The notes: generated by a model from the letters alone, not told the origin. A DNA stretch of 64,000 nucleotides from Martinezella rhizogenes (GCA_013322215.1 JAAMEZ010000021.1:558001-622000), one strand, 5' to 3'; counted from the first letter of the stretch, positions 9,027 to 17,233 are shown. Numbers and translations are program-made.

Positions 9027-10574
9027 ATGATCTTCGTTCAGCGCGTCGACGGCAGGGATTTCGCGACTGCGGCGGTCGATATAGGCACGCAGTTCCTCGT
9101 CGACGGCTTCGTCGAGCTTGGGCTCCTGGTACTCCGACAACAGGTATCGAGCCTGCTCCAGCGCACGCTGCTTGATATCCTTGGATCCGTCGGCAATCCA
9201 TTGCTCGATCGAATTGTTGTCGAACAGTTTCGGCATGAAGAACGCGTTTTGGAAGTTCGCCTGGGTATGCGGATGACCGAGATAGTGACCACCGGGGCCG
9301 ACATCGCGGACGGCTGCCAGTGCTTCGTCGAAGTCATGCCACTTGACGCCTTCAGCCATGCGGTAGCCCATCGCGCAAACTTCGGAGTCCACCATGAACT
9401 TCGCGATCGAGCAGTGCATTCCCGCCTCATTCCACCCCGCCGAATGCCAGATGTAATTCGCTCCGGACATCAGGACCGCCATCATCGTCATCGCGCTTTC
9501 ATAGCCCGATTGAGCGTCGAACATCTTGGCGCCGCCCAGGAGGTTCGAGGTGCGCCAGGGAACGTTGTAGTGGCGCGCCATCTGGCCGATCATGAAGTTC
9601 ATGAGGGAAATTTCGGGCGTCCCGGCCATCGGCGCGCCCGACTGCATCGAAACGGTCGAGAGATAGTGCCCGTAGATCGCAGGGCATCCGCGGCGGACGA
9701 CCTGCGTATAGGCGAGTGCGGAAAGAGCCTCGGCGTTAAGCTGGGCGACTGCGGCTGCGGTAGAGGCGGGGGTATTGGCACCACCGAGCACAAACGGCGA
9801 GCAGAGAACCGGCTGGTTGCGCCGGTTGAATGCCCGCATGGCGCCGAGCATTGTCTGGTCCCAGACCAAGGGCGAGTTGCCGTTGCAGTTTCCGGTGGCA
9901 GCCGCATGCGTCTCCATGAACTCCGCGCCGAACAGGATCGCGCACATGTCGAGCACATCCTCGGCGTTCTTGGGCGACGTCGTCATGCCCATGAACATCT
10001 TGTCCGAATACTTCATCGAGGAATAGGTGATGTGAAGGTGACGATGGGCCACCACGATATCCATAGGCTCGACGATGTGGTGCGCTGACGAATGCAGTGC
10101 GGGCATCATGTGTGCAAGTTTGTGGAATGTTCCCAAGTCGGCGATCGTCGGCCCGCGGCGAACATCTTCGAGGTCTCGCATGTAGGGCGCGCCCGTCATC
10201 GGCACGAAAATCGAATTCTTGCCCCCGAGCTCAACATTGTTTTCCGGGTTCCGGGCGTAATATTTGATGTCGGACGGAATGGTCTTGATGAGGTCCATGA
10301 TAAGAGCACGATCCAGATGGACCCGCTCGCCCCTGACGTCGGCCCCTGCCCGCTTCCAATCATCGAGTGCGATCGGATCGCGGAACACGACGCCGACCTC
10401 CTCGAGAATGTCCATCGAAGCATTATGAATTTGCTCGATCTGCTCCTCGTCCATCGGTTCGACATTCGGAAGACCGCGCTTCAGCGTCGGAAGCATCTGG
10501 AATTTCGGAGTGGTCCGAAGCATCCGGCGGGCGTCTCGGCCACCCCTTCTTGCCGTGTTGGATTGCATGCTCAT
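9027..10574 (-). CDS. MttB-superfamily (non-pyrrolysine) amine methyltransferase
   Basis: 515 residues of the trimethylamine/glycine-betaine methyltransferase family (PF06253 type). The N-terminus (FQMLPTLKRGLPNVEPMDEEQ) leads into the TIM-barrel with family-like stretches such as ALHSSAHHIVEP, GNCNGNSPLVWDQTM and NEAGMHCSIAKFMVDSE. There is no in-frame amber codon, so it is the pyrrolysine-free type, like glycine betaine methyltransferase MtgB. Such enzymes move a methyl group from a quaternary amine to a corrinoid protein. No corrinoid protein or methyl-corrinoid:THF methyltransferase is encoded in this window. ATG 10574 is chosen for GGAGG 9 bases upstream. Predicted role: demethylation of an imported betaine. 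Confidence 0.88.
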
Positions 10575-10634
10575 GGCGCCTGTCCTCCCCCAGAAAAATT
10601 CTCTCGGTGTGCGGAAAACTCGACGTCGCGCACG

Positions 10635-10698
10635 GACTAGACTAATGACCGAGGCATGCGGAATAACCAAATGCAAAAGTCTCACGCGTCAGTTGACT
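10635..10698 (-). promoter_or_regulatory. Divergent mttB-like/lysR control region
   Basis: Between the mttB-like gene and the divergent LysR gene. On the minus strand AGTCAACTGACG (10698-10687) differs by one base from AGTCACCTGACG in the 27-bp proX/proW element, and ACTTTT follows shortly after, so this is a probable third, weaker copy. GACTAGACTAAT (10635-10646) resembles GTCTAGACTATT upstream of the SDR operon. The spacing is right for control of mttB-like; a LysR site could also lie here. Confidence 0.45.
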
Positions 10699-10744
10699 AT
10701 TATGCTAGCGTGCAGGCTTACCATTGCCTTTGGGAGAGGGATTC

Positions 10745-11695
10745 TTGGTTCGCAGGTTTTACGACCTTCCATCGCTCACGACGCTTGCCGTGTTCGAAGC
10801 GTCTGCGCGTCATCTGAGTTTCAAGTTGGCAGCCAGCGAATTGAACGTCACGCCTGGCGCCGTCAGCCGCCAGATCAAGGCGATCGAAGACGAGGTGGGT
10901 GTGCCGCTGTTCGTGCGGAATGCGAAGGGTGTCGCCCTCACCACCGAGGGAGAAGAACTCTACGGTGTATTGGCCAGCGGATTTTCGAAGGCCTCGGAGG
11001 TCGTCCGCTCGATCAAGCGCGGCGATCGGGCGCGAAACGTGACGATTGCCTGCACCGACGCTTTTGCGACGATGTGGCTGATCCCGAGAATGCCTGACTT
11101 CTGGCGTCGCTATCCCGAAATCGCGGTGGACCACCTTATTTCCGACAACGCCAAGGATTTTCGACGAGCCGAGGTCGAGCTTCGAATACGCTATGGGTTC
11201 GGCGCATGGCTCGACGAAACTGCGGAACTGTTGTTTGACGACGTGATCTATCCGGTATGTGCTCCAGGTTTCGCCGCCGAACACGAAGGCGTCACAGCTG
11301 TGGGCCTGGGGGAACTGCCGCACCTGCATGTGGATTGGGTCGATCCGGATTGGGCGGGATGGGATGAGGTCCTGTTGCGTGCCGGGATCCCCCATGGTCA
11401 TGGCGCCGGCCGGAGGTTCGGTAAATTCAGTGTCGCCATACAGGCCGCCATGGCGGACCAAGGCGTCGCAATCGGATGGGACCGCCTGGTGCGTCATCTC
11501 ATAAATGAAGGAAAGTTGGTGCGGATCACCGATCTGGTGATCCCGGCACCGGGCGCCTATTATCTGACCTGGAACAATAATCGCGAGCTTTCGGTCGCGG
11601 CCACCGTGTTTCGCGATTGGTTGCGTGAAATGGCCGAGCGGGAACGAGGTATCACGCCCAACAGGATGATATCAGCCAAACGACAGGACTGGTGA
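10745..11695 (+). CDS. LysR-family (GcvA-type) transcriptional regulator
   Basis: About 316 residues. The winged helix-turn-helix is at about 7-65 (LTTLAVFEASARHLSFKLAA, then VTPGAVSRQIKAIE), followed by a LysR substrate domain with the GcvA-type ending DQGVAIGWDRLV. Translation most likely starts at TTG 10745, behind GGGAGAGGG; the TTG at 10724 is in frame but has no ribosome binding site. It is divergent from mttB-like and its end overlaps the 3' end of the hpbD-like gene by 24 bases in convergent orientation. Probable local regulator of the betaine genes, sensing a substrate or intermediate. Confidence 0.88.
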   Translation: MVRRFYDLPSLTTLAVFEASARHLSFKLAASELNVTPGAVSRQIKAIEDEVGVPLFVRNAKGVALTTEGEELYGVLASGFSKASEVVRSIKRGDRARNVTIACTDAFATMWLIPRMPDFWRRYPEIAVDHLISDNAKDFRRAEVELRIRYGFGAWLDETAELLFDDVIYPVCAPGFAAEHEGVTAVGLGELPHLHVDWVDPDWAGWDEVLLRAGIPHGHGAGRRFGKFSVAIQAAMADQGVAIGWDRLVRHLINEGKLVRITDLVIPAPGAYYLTWNNNRELSVAATVFRDWLREMAERERGITPNRMISAKRQDW

Positions 11696-12775
11696 GCCGA
11701 GCTTCGATCTGTCCGGCTTTACGCCAAGGCCCGGCCCGGTCGGCACTTTGATGCGCCCCTGCTCGATACGAACGGGATTTTCCGCGTCGTAATGTCCTTC
11801 GATGTAGGGTGCGGCGATCCAGGACCCTTCGAACCTCGATGGCGCGACGGTGGCACCCACATGCACGCAGGCCGCGGCGATGATGTCGCCGCCCCAGGCA
11901 TCGTCGCAAGTGTGCGGCAGGCTGCGTGCATCGCAGATGTCGCGGACGGTCCTCAAGGCCGAGATGCCTCCGACACGAGTCAGCTTGAGGCCGAAACCAT
12001 CGACCAATCCGCCTGAAACCGCCCGCATTACGCTGTTCACGTCCTCCGCCAGCTCGTCCATATAGACAGGGTGGCAAAGCTGGTGGCGAACCGCCGCGAT
12101 CTCCTCCACCGTATTGCAGGGCTGCTCCATCACCATGGAGATATCCCTGCAACGCTGCGACAGGAACATCGCGTCCCGGCTGGTAAGACTTCGGTTCGCA
12201 TCGGCCGCAAGCCTTATCCCCGGTTTGATCGCCGCCTTGACCTTGTGCAGCGTCTCGATGTCCTCCTCGACATCGCGCCCGCCGATCTTGAGCTGAATGC
12301 GGGCATAGCCTTCCAGTTGGCGTTCGCGTGCTTCCCTCGCCATCTCGTCAGGCGAGGCCGTCGTGATCGAATAGTATGTCGGGATCGTGTCTCCGGTCGC
12401 TCCGCCGAGAAGGTCGCATACGCGCCGGCCATAGCTTTTGCCCGCGATGTCCCAGGCAGCAATGTCGATAGCAGCCTTGGCGTACCGGCTGCCGTTGAGC
12501 GAAGCATCCATGGCGCGGTTCAGCTGGCCGATGTTCCGAGGATCGAGGCCGATAAGACTGGAACCGATTTCCTGGAGGGCGGCACGAGCGCCCAACATAT
12601 GCTGCGGTTGATAGACCGGTCCCACCGGGCATGTTTCCCCAAATCCAATAATGCCTTCGTCGGTGACGAGTTCAACCACGGTGCTCTGCAGGAACGTCAC
12701 CGTCGCGGACGCCATTTTGTACCCGCCCGCAACCGGCAGATCGACATTGTACACGTTTATCGCTGTCAGCTTCAT
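11672..12775 (-). CDS. hpbD: Enolase-superfamily epimerase, HpbD-like (hydroxyproline/proline betaine)
   Basis: 367 residues of the mandelate racemase/muconate lactonizing subgroup. The catalytic bases of a 1,1-proton-transfer racemase are present: Lys163 in QLKIGG and Lys264 in GLKLTR. The Mg2+ ligands are Asp192 (ADAN), Glu217 (MEQP) and Asp240 (YMDE). Tyr55 (GPVYQP), Asp291 (CDDAWGG) and Trp319 (EGSW) sit where, as remembered, HpbD uses a Tyr/Trp/Asp box to hold the quaternary ammonium of 4-hydroxyproline betaine. GETCPVGP and CDDAWGGDIIAAAC are very HpbD-like. ATG 12775 has GGAG 8 bases upstream. It probably inverts C2 of hydroxyproline betaine or proline betaine. Divergent from proW. Confidence 0.82.
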   Translation of the reverse strand: MKLTAINVYNVDLPVAGGYKMASATVTFLQSTVVELVTDEGIIGFGETCPVGPVYQPQHMLGARAALQEIGSSLIGLDPRNIGQLNRAMDASLNGSRYAKAAIDIAAWDIAGKSYGRRVCDLLGGATGDTIPTYYSITTASPDEMAREARERQLEGYARIQLKIGGRDVEEDIETLHKVKAAIKPGIRLAADANRSLTSRDAMFLSQRCRDISMVMEQPCNTVEEIAAVRHQLCHPVYMDELAEDVNSVMRAVSGGLVDGFGLKLTRVGGISALRTVRDICDARSLPHTCDDAWGGDIIAAACVHVGATVAPSRFEGSWIAAPYIEGHYDAENPVRIEQGRIKVPTGPGLGVKPDRSKLGSPVLSFG

Positions 12776-12840
12776 CGCGGTCTCCATCATGGCGGATAGG
12801 CAGAAGCTACGGTGTTTGGCGCTGCTGATGAAAGCCGAAA

Positions 12841-12896
12841 TAAAGTCACCTGACGGTCTACTTTTTTGCGCCGGGGAAACAACGCCTCCTGTGTTA
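12841..12896 (+). promoter_or_regulatory. Shared regulatory element upstream of proW and hpbD-like
   Basis: The 27-bp block at 12841-12867 is the exact reverse complement of 7703-7729. It is followed after 22 bases by TGTGTTA (12890-12896), the same spacing as upstream of proX. TGTGTTA lies about 41 bases before the proW start. The block is also about 65 bases upstream of the divergent hpbD-like gene, so a single site could control both. Confidence 0.75.
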
Positions 12897-12937
12897 TTCA
12901 ACACTATTAACAAGACCTAATAAAAAGAGGGAACGTA

Positions 12938-13903
12938 ATGGCAAACTGCGGAATTCTTGACCCGTTTGCTTGTGGTAAGCTTCCACTTGCAGATTGGATG
13001 ACGGTCGGTCTCAGATGGCTGGTGGACAACTACCGCCCGTTCTTCCAGGCCGTGAAAGGCCCGATCGACACGATGCTTCAGTCCTTCTCCGCCGGCTTGA
13101 GCGCGGTGCCGCCGACAATCGTGATCGTCGTGGTCACGCTGCTGGCCTGGCAAATTGCCGGGATCAGGCTGGCCGTCGGATTAGCTGCCACCTTGGTCTT
13201 CGTCGGCTTTATCGGTGTCTGGCCGGAGACGATGCTCACCTTGTCTATCGTTTTGACCTCGCTGATCTTCTCCATCGTGATCGGTCTTCCGCTCGGCATA
13301 TGGGCGTCGCGTTCCGACACGCTCTACGCGATCCTTCGACCTCTGCTCGACGGGATGCAGACCATTCCCGCCTTCGTCTACCTGGTTCCTGTCGTCATGC
13401 TTTTCGGGATCGGCAACGTGCCCGGCGTCATCGTCACCGTCATATTCGCCGTCGCCCCCGTTATTAGGCTGACCTATCTCGGGATGAAGCAGGTTCCGGT
13501 CGATGTGGTCGAAGCGATGCGAGCCTTCGGTTCGACCGAGTCCCAGCTGCTCTGGAAGGCGCAGCTGCCGTTGGCCCTGCCGACGATCATGGCAGGCGTC
13601 AACCAGACCCTGATGATGTCGCTTTCGATGGTCGTCATCGCTTCGATGATTGCCGTCGGCGGGCTCGGTCAGATGGTGCTGCGCGGCATTGGACGTCTTG
13701 ATATCGGCATAGCCACGGTTGGCGGCCTGGGGATTGTCGCCCTCGCGATCGTATTGGACCGCCTGACGCAGGCACTGGCGAAACCAACGAAACGAGGGGA
13801 ATGGCTGACTCGCGGGCCTGCCGGCCTCGTCCGATCCTGCGTGGGAAGCTCATACAGTCCCGCAGCTCAGGACGTACCGCAGTCGTCGGCCATCAAGAAT
13901 TGA
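12938..13903 (+). CDS. proW: Betaine ABC transporter permease ProW-like
   Basis: Inner-membrane permease of 321 residues. A soluble N-terminal stretch precedes several transmembrane helices from about residue 55 to 275, with the BPD_transp_1 coupling region (VDVVEAMRAFGSTESQLLWKAQLP, about 188-212). The motifs PAFVYLVPVVMLFGIGNVPG and GGLGQMVLRGI are typical of ProW/OpuAB. AGAGGGAACGT precedes the ATG. It is followed 11 bases later by proV, making a proWV operon separated from proX. The C-terminal tail after about residue 285 is longer and less conserved-looking than the core. Confidence 0.92.
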   Translation: MANCGILDPFACGKLPLADWMTVGLRWLVDNYRPFFQAVKGPIDTMLQSFSAGLSAVPPTIVIVVVTLLAWQIAGIRLAVGLAATLVFVGFIGVWPETMLTLSIVLTSLIFSIVIGLPLGIWASRSDTLYAILRPLLDGMQTIPAFVYLVPVVMLFGIGNVPGVIVTVIFAVAPVIRLTYLGMKQVPVDVVEAMRAFGSTESQLLWKAQLPLALPTIMAGVNQTLMMSLSMVVIASMIAVGGLGQMVLRGIGRLDIGIATVGGLGIVALAIVLDRLTQALAKPTKRGEWLTRGPAGLVRSCVGSSYSPAAQDVPQSSAIKN

Positions 13904-13914
13904 GGAATGCAGCC

Positions 13915-14937
13915 ATGACCGAAGCAGTCATAGAATGCAGCAACGTTTGGAAGATTTTCGGCGAGAAATCCAAAGAGGCCTATAAGGCCGTCAACGACCA
14001 TGGGCTGAGCAAGAAGGAGATCCTGGCGCGATACGGTTGCGTGGTTGGCGTGGTGGACGTCTCGTTCACGGTCGGGAAAGGCGAGATTTTCTGTATCATG
14101 GGACTTTCCGGTTCCGGAAAGTCCACACTGGTCCGGCATATCAATCGCCTTATCGAACCGACGGCGGGCGTGATCCGCGTCGCCAATCAGAACGTCAACT
14201 CGCTGCAGGGGCCGGAACTCAGGCAATTGCGGTCCCAGAGCGTGGGAATGGTCTTCCAGAACATGGCCCTGCTTCCACATCGCACGGTGATCGACAATGT
14301 CGCTCTGAGCCTGGAGCTACGCGGCATGAACCGGAACGAGCGCCACATGATTGCAGCCGAAAAGCTCAAACTGGTGAGTTTGGACGGCTGGGGCGATCGC
14401 TTCCCCGATGAGCTATCCGGCGGGATGAAACAGCGGGTGGGCCTTGCACGAGCGATGGCAGCCGATCCGGAGATCCTGCTGATGGACGAGCCATTCTCCG
14501 CCCTCGATCCACTGATCCGACGGCAGCTCCAGGAGCAGTTTCTCGACCTGTCGAAGGTTCTCAAGAAAACAACCGTATTCATCACGCATGACCTCGATGA
14601 GGCCATCCGGCTCGGAACTCATATCGCGATCATGAAGGACGGACGGTTCGTCCAGGTGGGAACTCCCGAGCAGATCGTGACCGAGCCGGCGGACGATTAC
14701 GTCGCCGATTTCGTGAAGGGAATTTCCCGGCTCGAATTGATTTCGGCGAGAAGAGTGATGCAGCCTATAGCGGCAGCGTCCATTCCCGTATCAGGCCCGA
14801 CCGTCCTTGCTACAGATAAACTGTCGAGGTTGCTGCAAATCGCCAAGGAGCACGATGGAGAAATCACCGTCCTCGACGACGAACGGCCGGTTGGAGTGAT
14901 TTCCCGACACGATCTCCTCAATGCCGTCAGTGGATGA
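13915..14937 (+). CDS. proV: Betaine ABC transporter ATPase ProV-like
   Basis: 340 residues. The N-terminus has the ProV-specific insertion before Walker A (HGLSKKEILARYGCVVGV), Walker A GLSGSGKST is at 63-71, then Q-loop VFQNMALLPH, signature LSGGMKQR, Walker B ILLMDEP and the H-loop ITHDLDEA. A C-terminal regulatory tail (about 265-340) ends in a CBS-like segment (ITVLDDERPVGVISRHDLL), common in osmoregulated or betaine systems. ATG 13915 is chosen because GAGG lies upstream and the fold starts there. It ends the operon, with a strong terminator downstream. Confidence 0.92.
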   Translation: MTEAVIECSNVWKIFGEKSKEAYKAVNDHGLSKKEILARYGCVVGVVDVSFTVGKGEIFCIMGLSGSGKSTLVRHINRLIEPTAGVIRVANQNVNSLQGPELRQLRSQSVGMVFQNMALLPHRTVIDNVALSLELRGMNRNERHMIAAEKLKLVSLDGWGDRFPDELSGGMKQRVGLARAMAADPEILLMDEPFSALDPLIRRQLQEQFLDLSKVLKKTTVFITHDLDEAIRLGTHIAIMKDGRFVQVGTPEQIVTEPADDYVADFVKGISRLELISARRVMQPIAAASIPVSGPTVLATDKLSRLLQIAKEHDGEITVLDDERPVGVISRHDLLNAVSG

Positions 14938-15008
14938 TCTCAACCGGTCCAACAGCTCGACACACGTTCCCCGGCTTGTCGGTTTCTCCTAGTTCCCGAC
15001 AAGCTCTT

Positions 15009-15042
15009 GCTGGCAATGGCAAACACCATTGCCAGCGTTTTT
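15009..15042 (+). terminator. Rho-independent terminator of proWV
   Basis: Perfect 11-bp stem GCTGGCAATGG (15009-15019) / CCATTGCCAGC (15026-15036), 6-base loop CAAACA, then GTTTTT. It lies 72 bases after the proV stop. Confidence 0.9.
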
Positions 15043-15249
15043 CCTGAGCCAATCGCATCGATACAATGAAAATGGCCGAGGGGTTTGCAAATCCAGCCAA
15101 GCATGAATCCTATCCGCCTTGCATGGTTCAAACCGCCGCTCTTCGACTGGTCAACCAATACCGTCACTCGATGTCGACGCTCCGGTCTTACTACCCGCAA
15201 CGGTCGGTTAAATATAACTCTTGATGAGATATGGACGGGAAAATGGCGA

Positions 15250-15765
15250 TCACTTCGCCAGTGGCTTAAAGTTGACGAGCAGCGATTTAAGCTCGATTTC
15301 GCGCACCCGCCGTGCCGCTTCGTCGGGGCTAACCCAATCGAGCCGACGCTGTCCTCGCTCCTTGAATTCCGTCCCGACCTCTTTCACCTCGATTTGAAAC
15401 ATATCGACGACGCATGGTACGACCTTTCCATCATCAAGCTCCTTCAGATACGTATACCGGCCGATCGGCGTTTTCCTCACCTTGCCGCGAACCCCGGCCT
15501 CCTGCCAAGCTTCGATCGCGGCCGCCTCGTAAGGCTCCTTACCCTTCATCGGCCATCCCTTCGGTACGATCCACCGCCCGCTGTCGCGCGACGTGATCAG
15601 CAGTATCTCGGTCTCGTCATTACCATCCCTGTAGCGGAAGCAGAGTGCGCCATATTGGTTGCGAAACGCGCCTGCGAACAGCTTTTCCGGCGTGCTCGCG
15701 AGCTGTTGCAGCAGGTGTTTTGATTTAGGGGAGGCAGGCTTTCCGCCGCCTTTCTTTGACTTCAT
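15250..15765 (-). CDS. Nudix hydrolase
   Basis: 171 residues with one Nudix domain (about 35-165). The box is at about 70-92 (PKGWPMKGKEP then AAAIEAWQEAGV): Glu85 and Glu89 of the REUxEE core are kept, while Arg is replaced by Ile and the middle Glu by Gln. The PKG start, AA-x-x-EA-x-x-EAG form and basic N-terminus (MKSKKGGGK) resemble the diphosphoinositol-polyphosphate/Ap5A hydrolase-like bacterial group. It should cleave a nucleoside-diphosphate-linked substrate in the cytosol; specificity unknown. It stands alone between the betaine island and a decayed transporter. Confidence 0.87.
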   Translation of the reverse strand: MKSKKGGGKPASPKSKHLLQQLASTPEKLFAGAFRNQYGALCFRYRDGNDETEILLITSRDSGRWIVPKGWPMKGKEPYEAAAIEAWQEAGVRGKVRKTPIGRYTYLKELDDGKVVPCVVDMFQIEVKEVGTEFKERGQRRLDWVSPDEAARRVREIELKSLLVNFKPLAK

Positions 15766-15834
15766 GCCATTGCATCCGTCAGGTTAGGCATTCGGTTCCA
15801 CAACGGGTTTTCCCTCTGATCTTGTAATCCGGCT

Positions 15835-16080
15835 CTAAAAAAGCTCTCCACGCACTTCGAGTACCGGATATGCAGCGGCAACCAGATGTGAATTTATCTG
15901 CTTGAGATCACGCAGGAGATCGAGATGAAGCGAGCTCGTCTCCACCATCTCGATGCCGCTCTACGAAACTCGACCTTCTCGTCCGCAAGCATCCAGGCCA
16001 TGCGTTCATCTTGGTGCAGCTCTGAAGGAGAGCCGTCAGGTCCGAGGGCGCGCTGAACCGCGGTCGGAACGATGCAAAAG
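15835..16080 (-). pseudogene. Remnant of a Na/Pi cotransporter (PhoU-like C-terminus)
   Basis: On the minus strand one frame reads HQDERMAWMLADEKVEFRR and breaks. Another then reads SGIEMVETSSLHLDLLRDL, continues KQINSHLVAAAYPVLEV and ends at a TAG at 15837-15835. These are the characteristic C-terminal PhoU-like helices of NptA/YjbB Na/Pi cotransporters. About 15 residues of the linking helix are missing and the frame changes, so an internal deletion has occurred. The membrane domain is absent. It is followed immediately by lacI on the same strand. Confidence 0.7.
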
Positions 16081-16095
16081 ATAAGAACCCAATGG

Positions 16096-17106
16096 CTACC
16101 CTCCTCTAACCGAGCCTCGCCAGGTGAGCTCGGCGTGCAATTTTACCGAATGGTCATCGAGCCCGTCCGATGACGGGTCCTCGGTCAGCCATGTCACCGC
16201 ATGCCGCGCGATTGCCACCACGGGCTGCACAAAGGTCGTCAAATTATAGGAAGACCAGGAGGCTTGCTCGATGTCGTCAAAGCCAACCACGCAGAGCTGA
16301 TCCGGGATTGAAAGCGAGAACTGGTGCCGCGCCGCATCCATGAAACCGCAAGCCATGAGATCCGTCGCGCAAAAGACAGCATCCGGTCTTTCCCTCCGGG
16401 TTAGCAGCCGTTGCGCGACAACCTTGCCTGCCTCGTATCCGGTCCAACCATATCGCTCGACGATGACATCCAGTCCTTGGGCTTTGGCCGCGGCGATGAA
16501 CCCGGTCTCGCGTGCCATCAAACTTGGTGTGCCGGCTTCCGAATTTGCGAATGCAAGCCTGGTACAACCGGCACGGACAAAGGCAGTTACAACACGCCCC
16601 GCCGCCTCGCGATCATCAAGATTGATCCGCAAAGGTCCGGGTTGGTCGTCGTCTCTGTTGATCAGAACGAGGCGCTGGCCGTTGCGTAGACAGAGTTGCG
16701 TGATCGACTTGTCAGGCAGACCTGAAAGAATGATCGACGCATCCGCCCTATAACGGATTGCCTGCTGAAGGGCGCGATCGACGCTGCCGTCGGAACGATC
16801 GGTGTTGACCAGCATCGCGACCTTTCCGGCGATCTGCAATTGCTGCGTCAGTTCGCGTAGCAATGCGGAGCGGTAAGGTGTCGCCACCTCCGAGACGATC
16901 AGGCAGACGATGCCGCTCTCATTGCGCATCAGCCCGCGGGCAAGATGATTGACCTGATATCCAAGTTCTTCCGCCGCCTGCAGAACCTTTTTCCGCGTTG
17001 CCTCGGAGACACTGGCGCCAGGCGTGAACGCACGAGAAACGGCCGAACGAGAAACGCCCGCTCGCTTTGCCACTTCTTCAGCGCTGACAAAATCCCTTTG
17101 CGACAC
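16096..17106 (-). CDS. LacI-family transcriptional regulator
   Basis: 336 residues. The N-terminal LacI helix-turn-helix is at about 7-55 (AEEVAKRAGVSRSAVSRAF, hinge helix near NHLARGLM), followed by a periplasmic-binding-like sensor domain (type 1 fold; RPDAVFCATDLMACGFMDAAR, VVGFDDIEQASW). It is divergent from the AfuA-like gene. Two copies of TTGCAAGCGTGTGCAA, inverted relative to each other, lie in the 184-base intergenic region, as expected for its operators and for autoregulation. A related site upstream of ugpB suggests it also controls that operon. The effector is probably a sugar or a phosphorylated compound. Confidence 0.92.
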   Translation of the reverse strand: MSQRDFVSAEEVAKRAGVSRSAVSRAFTPGASVSEATRKKVLQAAEELGYQVNHLARGLMRNESGIVCLIVSEVATPYRSALLRELTQQLQIAGKVAMLVNTDRSDGSVDRALQQAIRYRADASIILSGLPDKSITQLCLRNGQRLVLINRDDDQPGPLRINLDDREAAGRVVTAFVRAGCTRLAFANSEAGTPSLMARETGFIAAAKAQGLDVIVERYGWTGYEAGKVVAQRLLTRRERPDAVFCATDLMACGFMDAARHQFSLSIPDQLCVVGFDDIEQASWSSYNLTTFVQPVVAIARHAVTWLTEDPSSDGLDDHSVKLHAELTWRGSVRGG

Positions 17107-17143
17107 GGTCGTCTCCCCAAATCCCGACGAAGCTTCACATAGT

Positions 17144-17159
17144 TTGCAAGCGTGTGCAA
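17144..17159 (+). promoter_or_regulatory. LacI-type operator, lacI-proximal copy
   Basis: TTGCAAGCGTGTGCAA, a near-palindrome around a central CG (TTGCA...TGCAA half-sites), 38 bases upstream of the lacI start. The exact reverse complement recurs at 17234-17249. CG-centred palindromes are typical LacI-family operators. Confidence 0.75.
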
Positions 17160-17233
17160 TACTATAGCCAAGTCAGCATTGTGAAACTTTTATGACAGTG
17201 ATGGTTGACATGGATCGCTGTTCAATGCAGCAT

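Noticed and set aside
9027..10088. Long plus-strand frame opposite the mttB-like gene
   Set aside because: It is a shadow of a GC-rich gene on the other strand; its His/Arg-rich reading fits no family.
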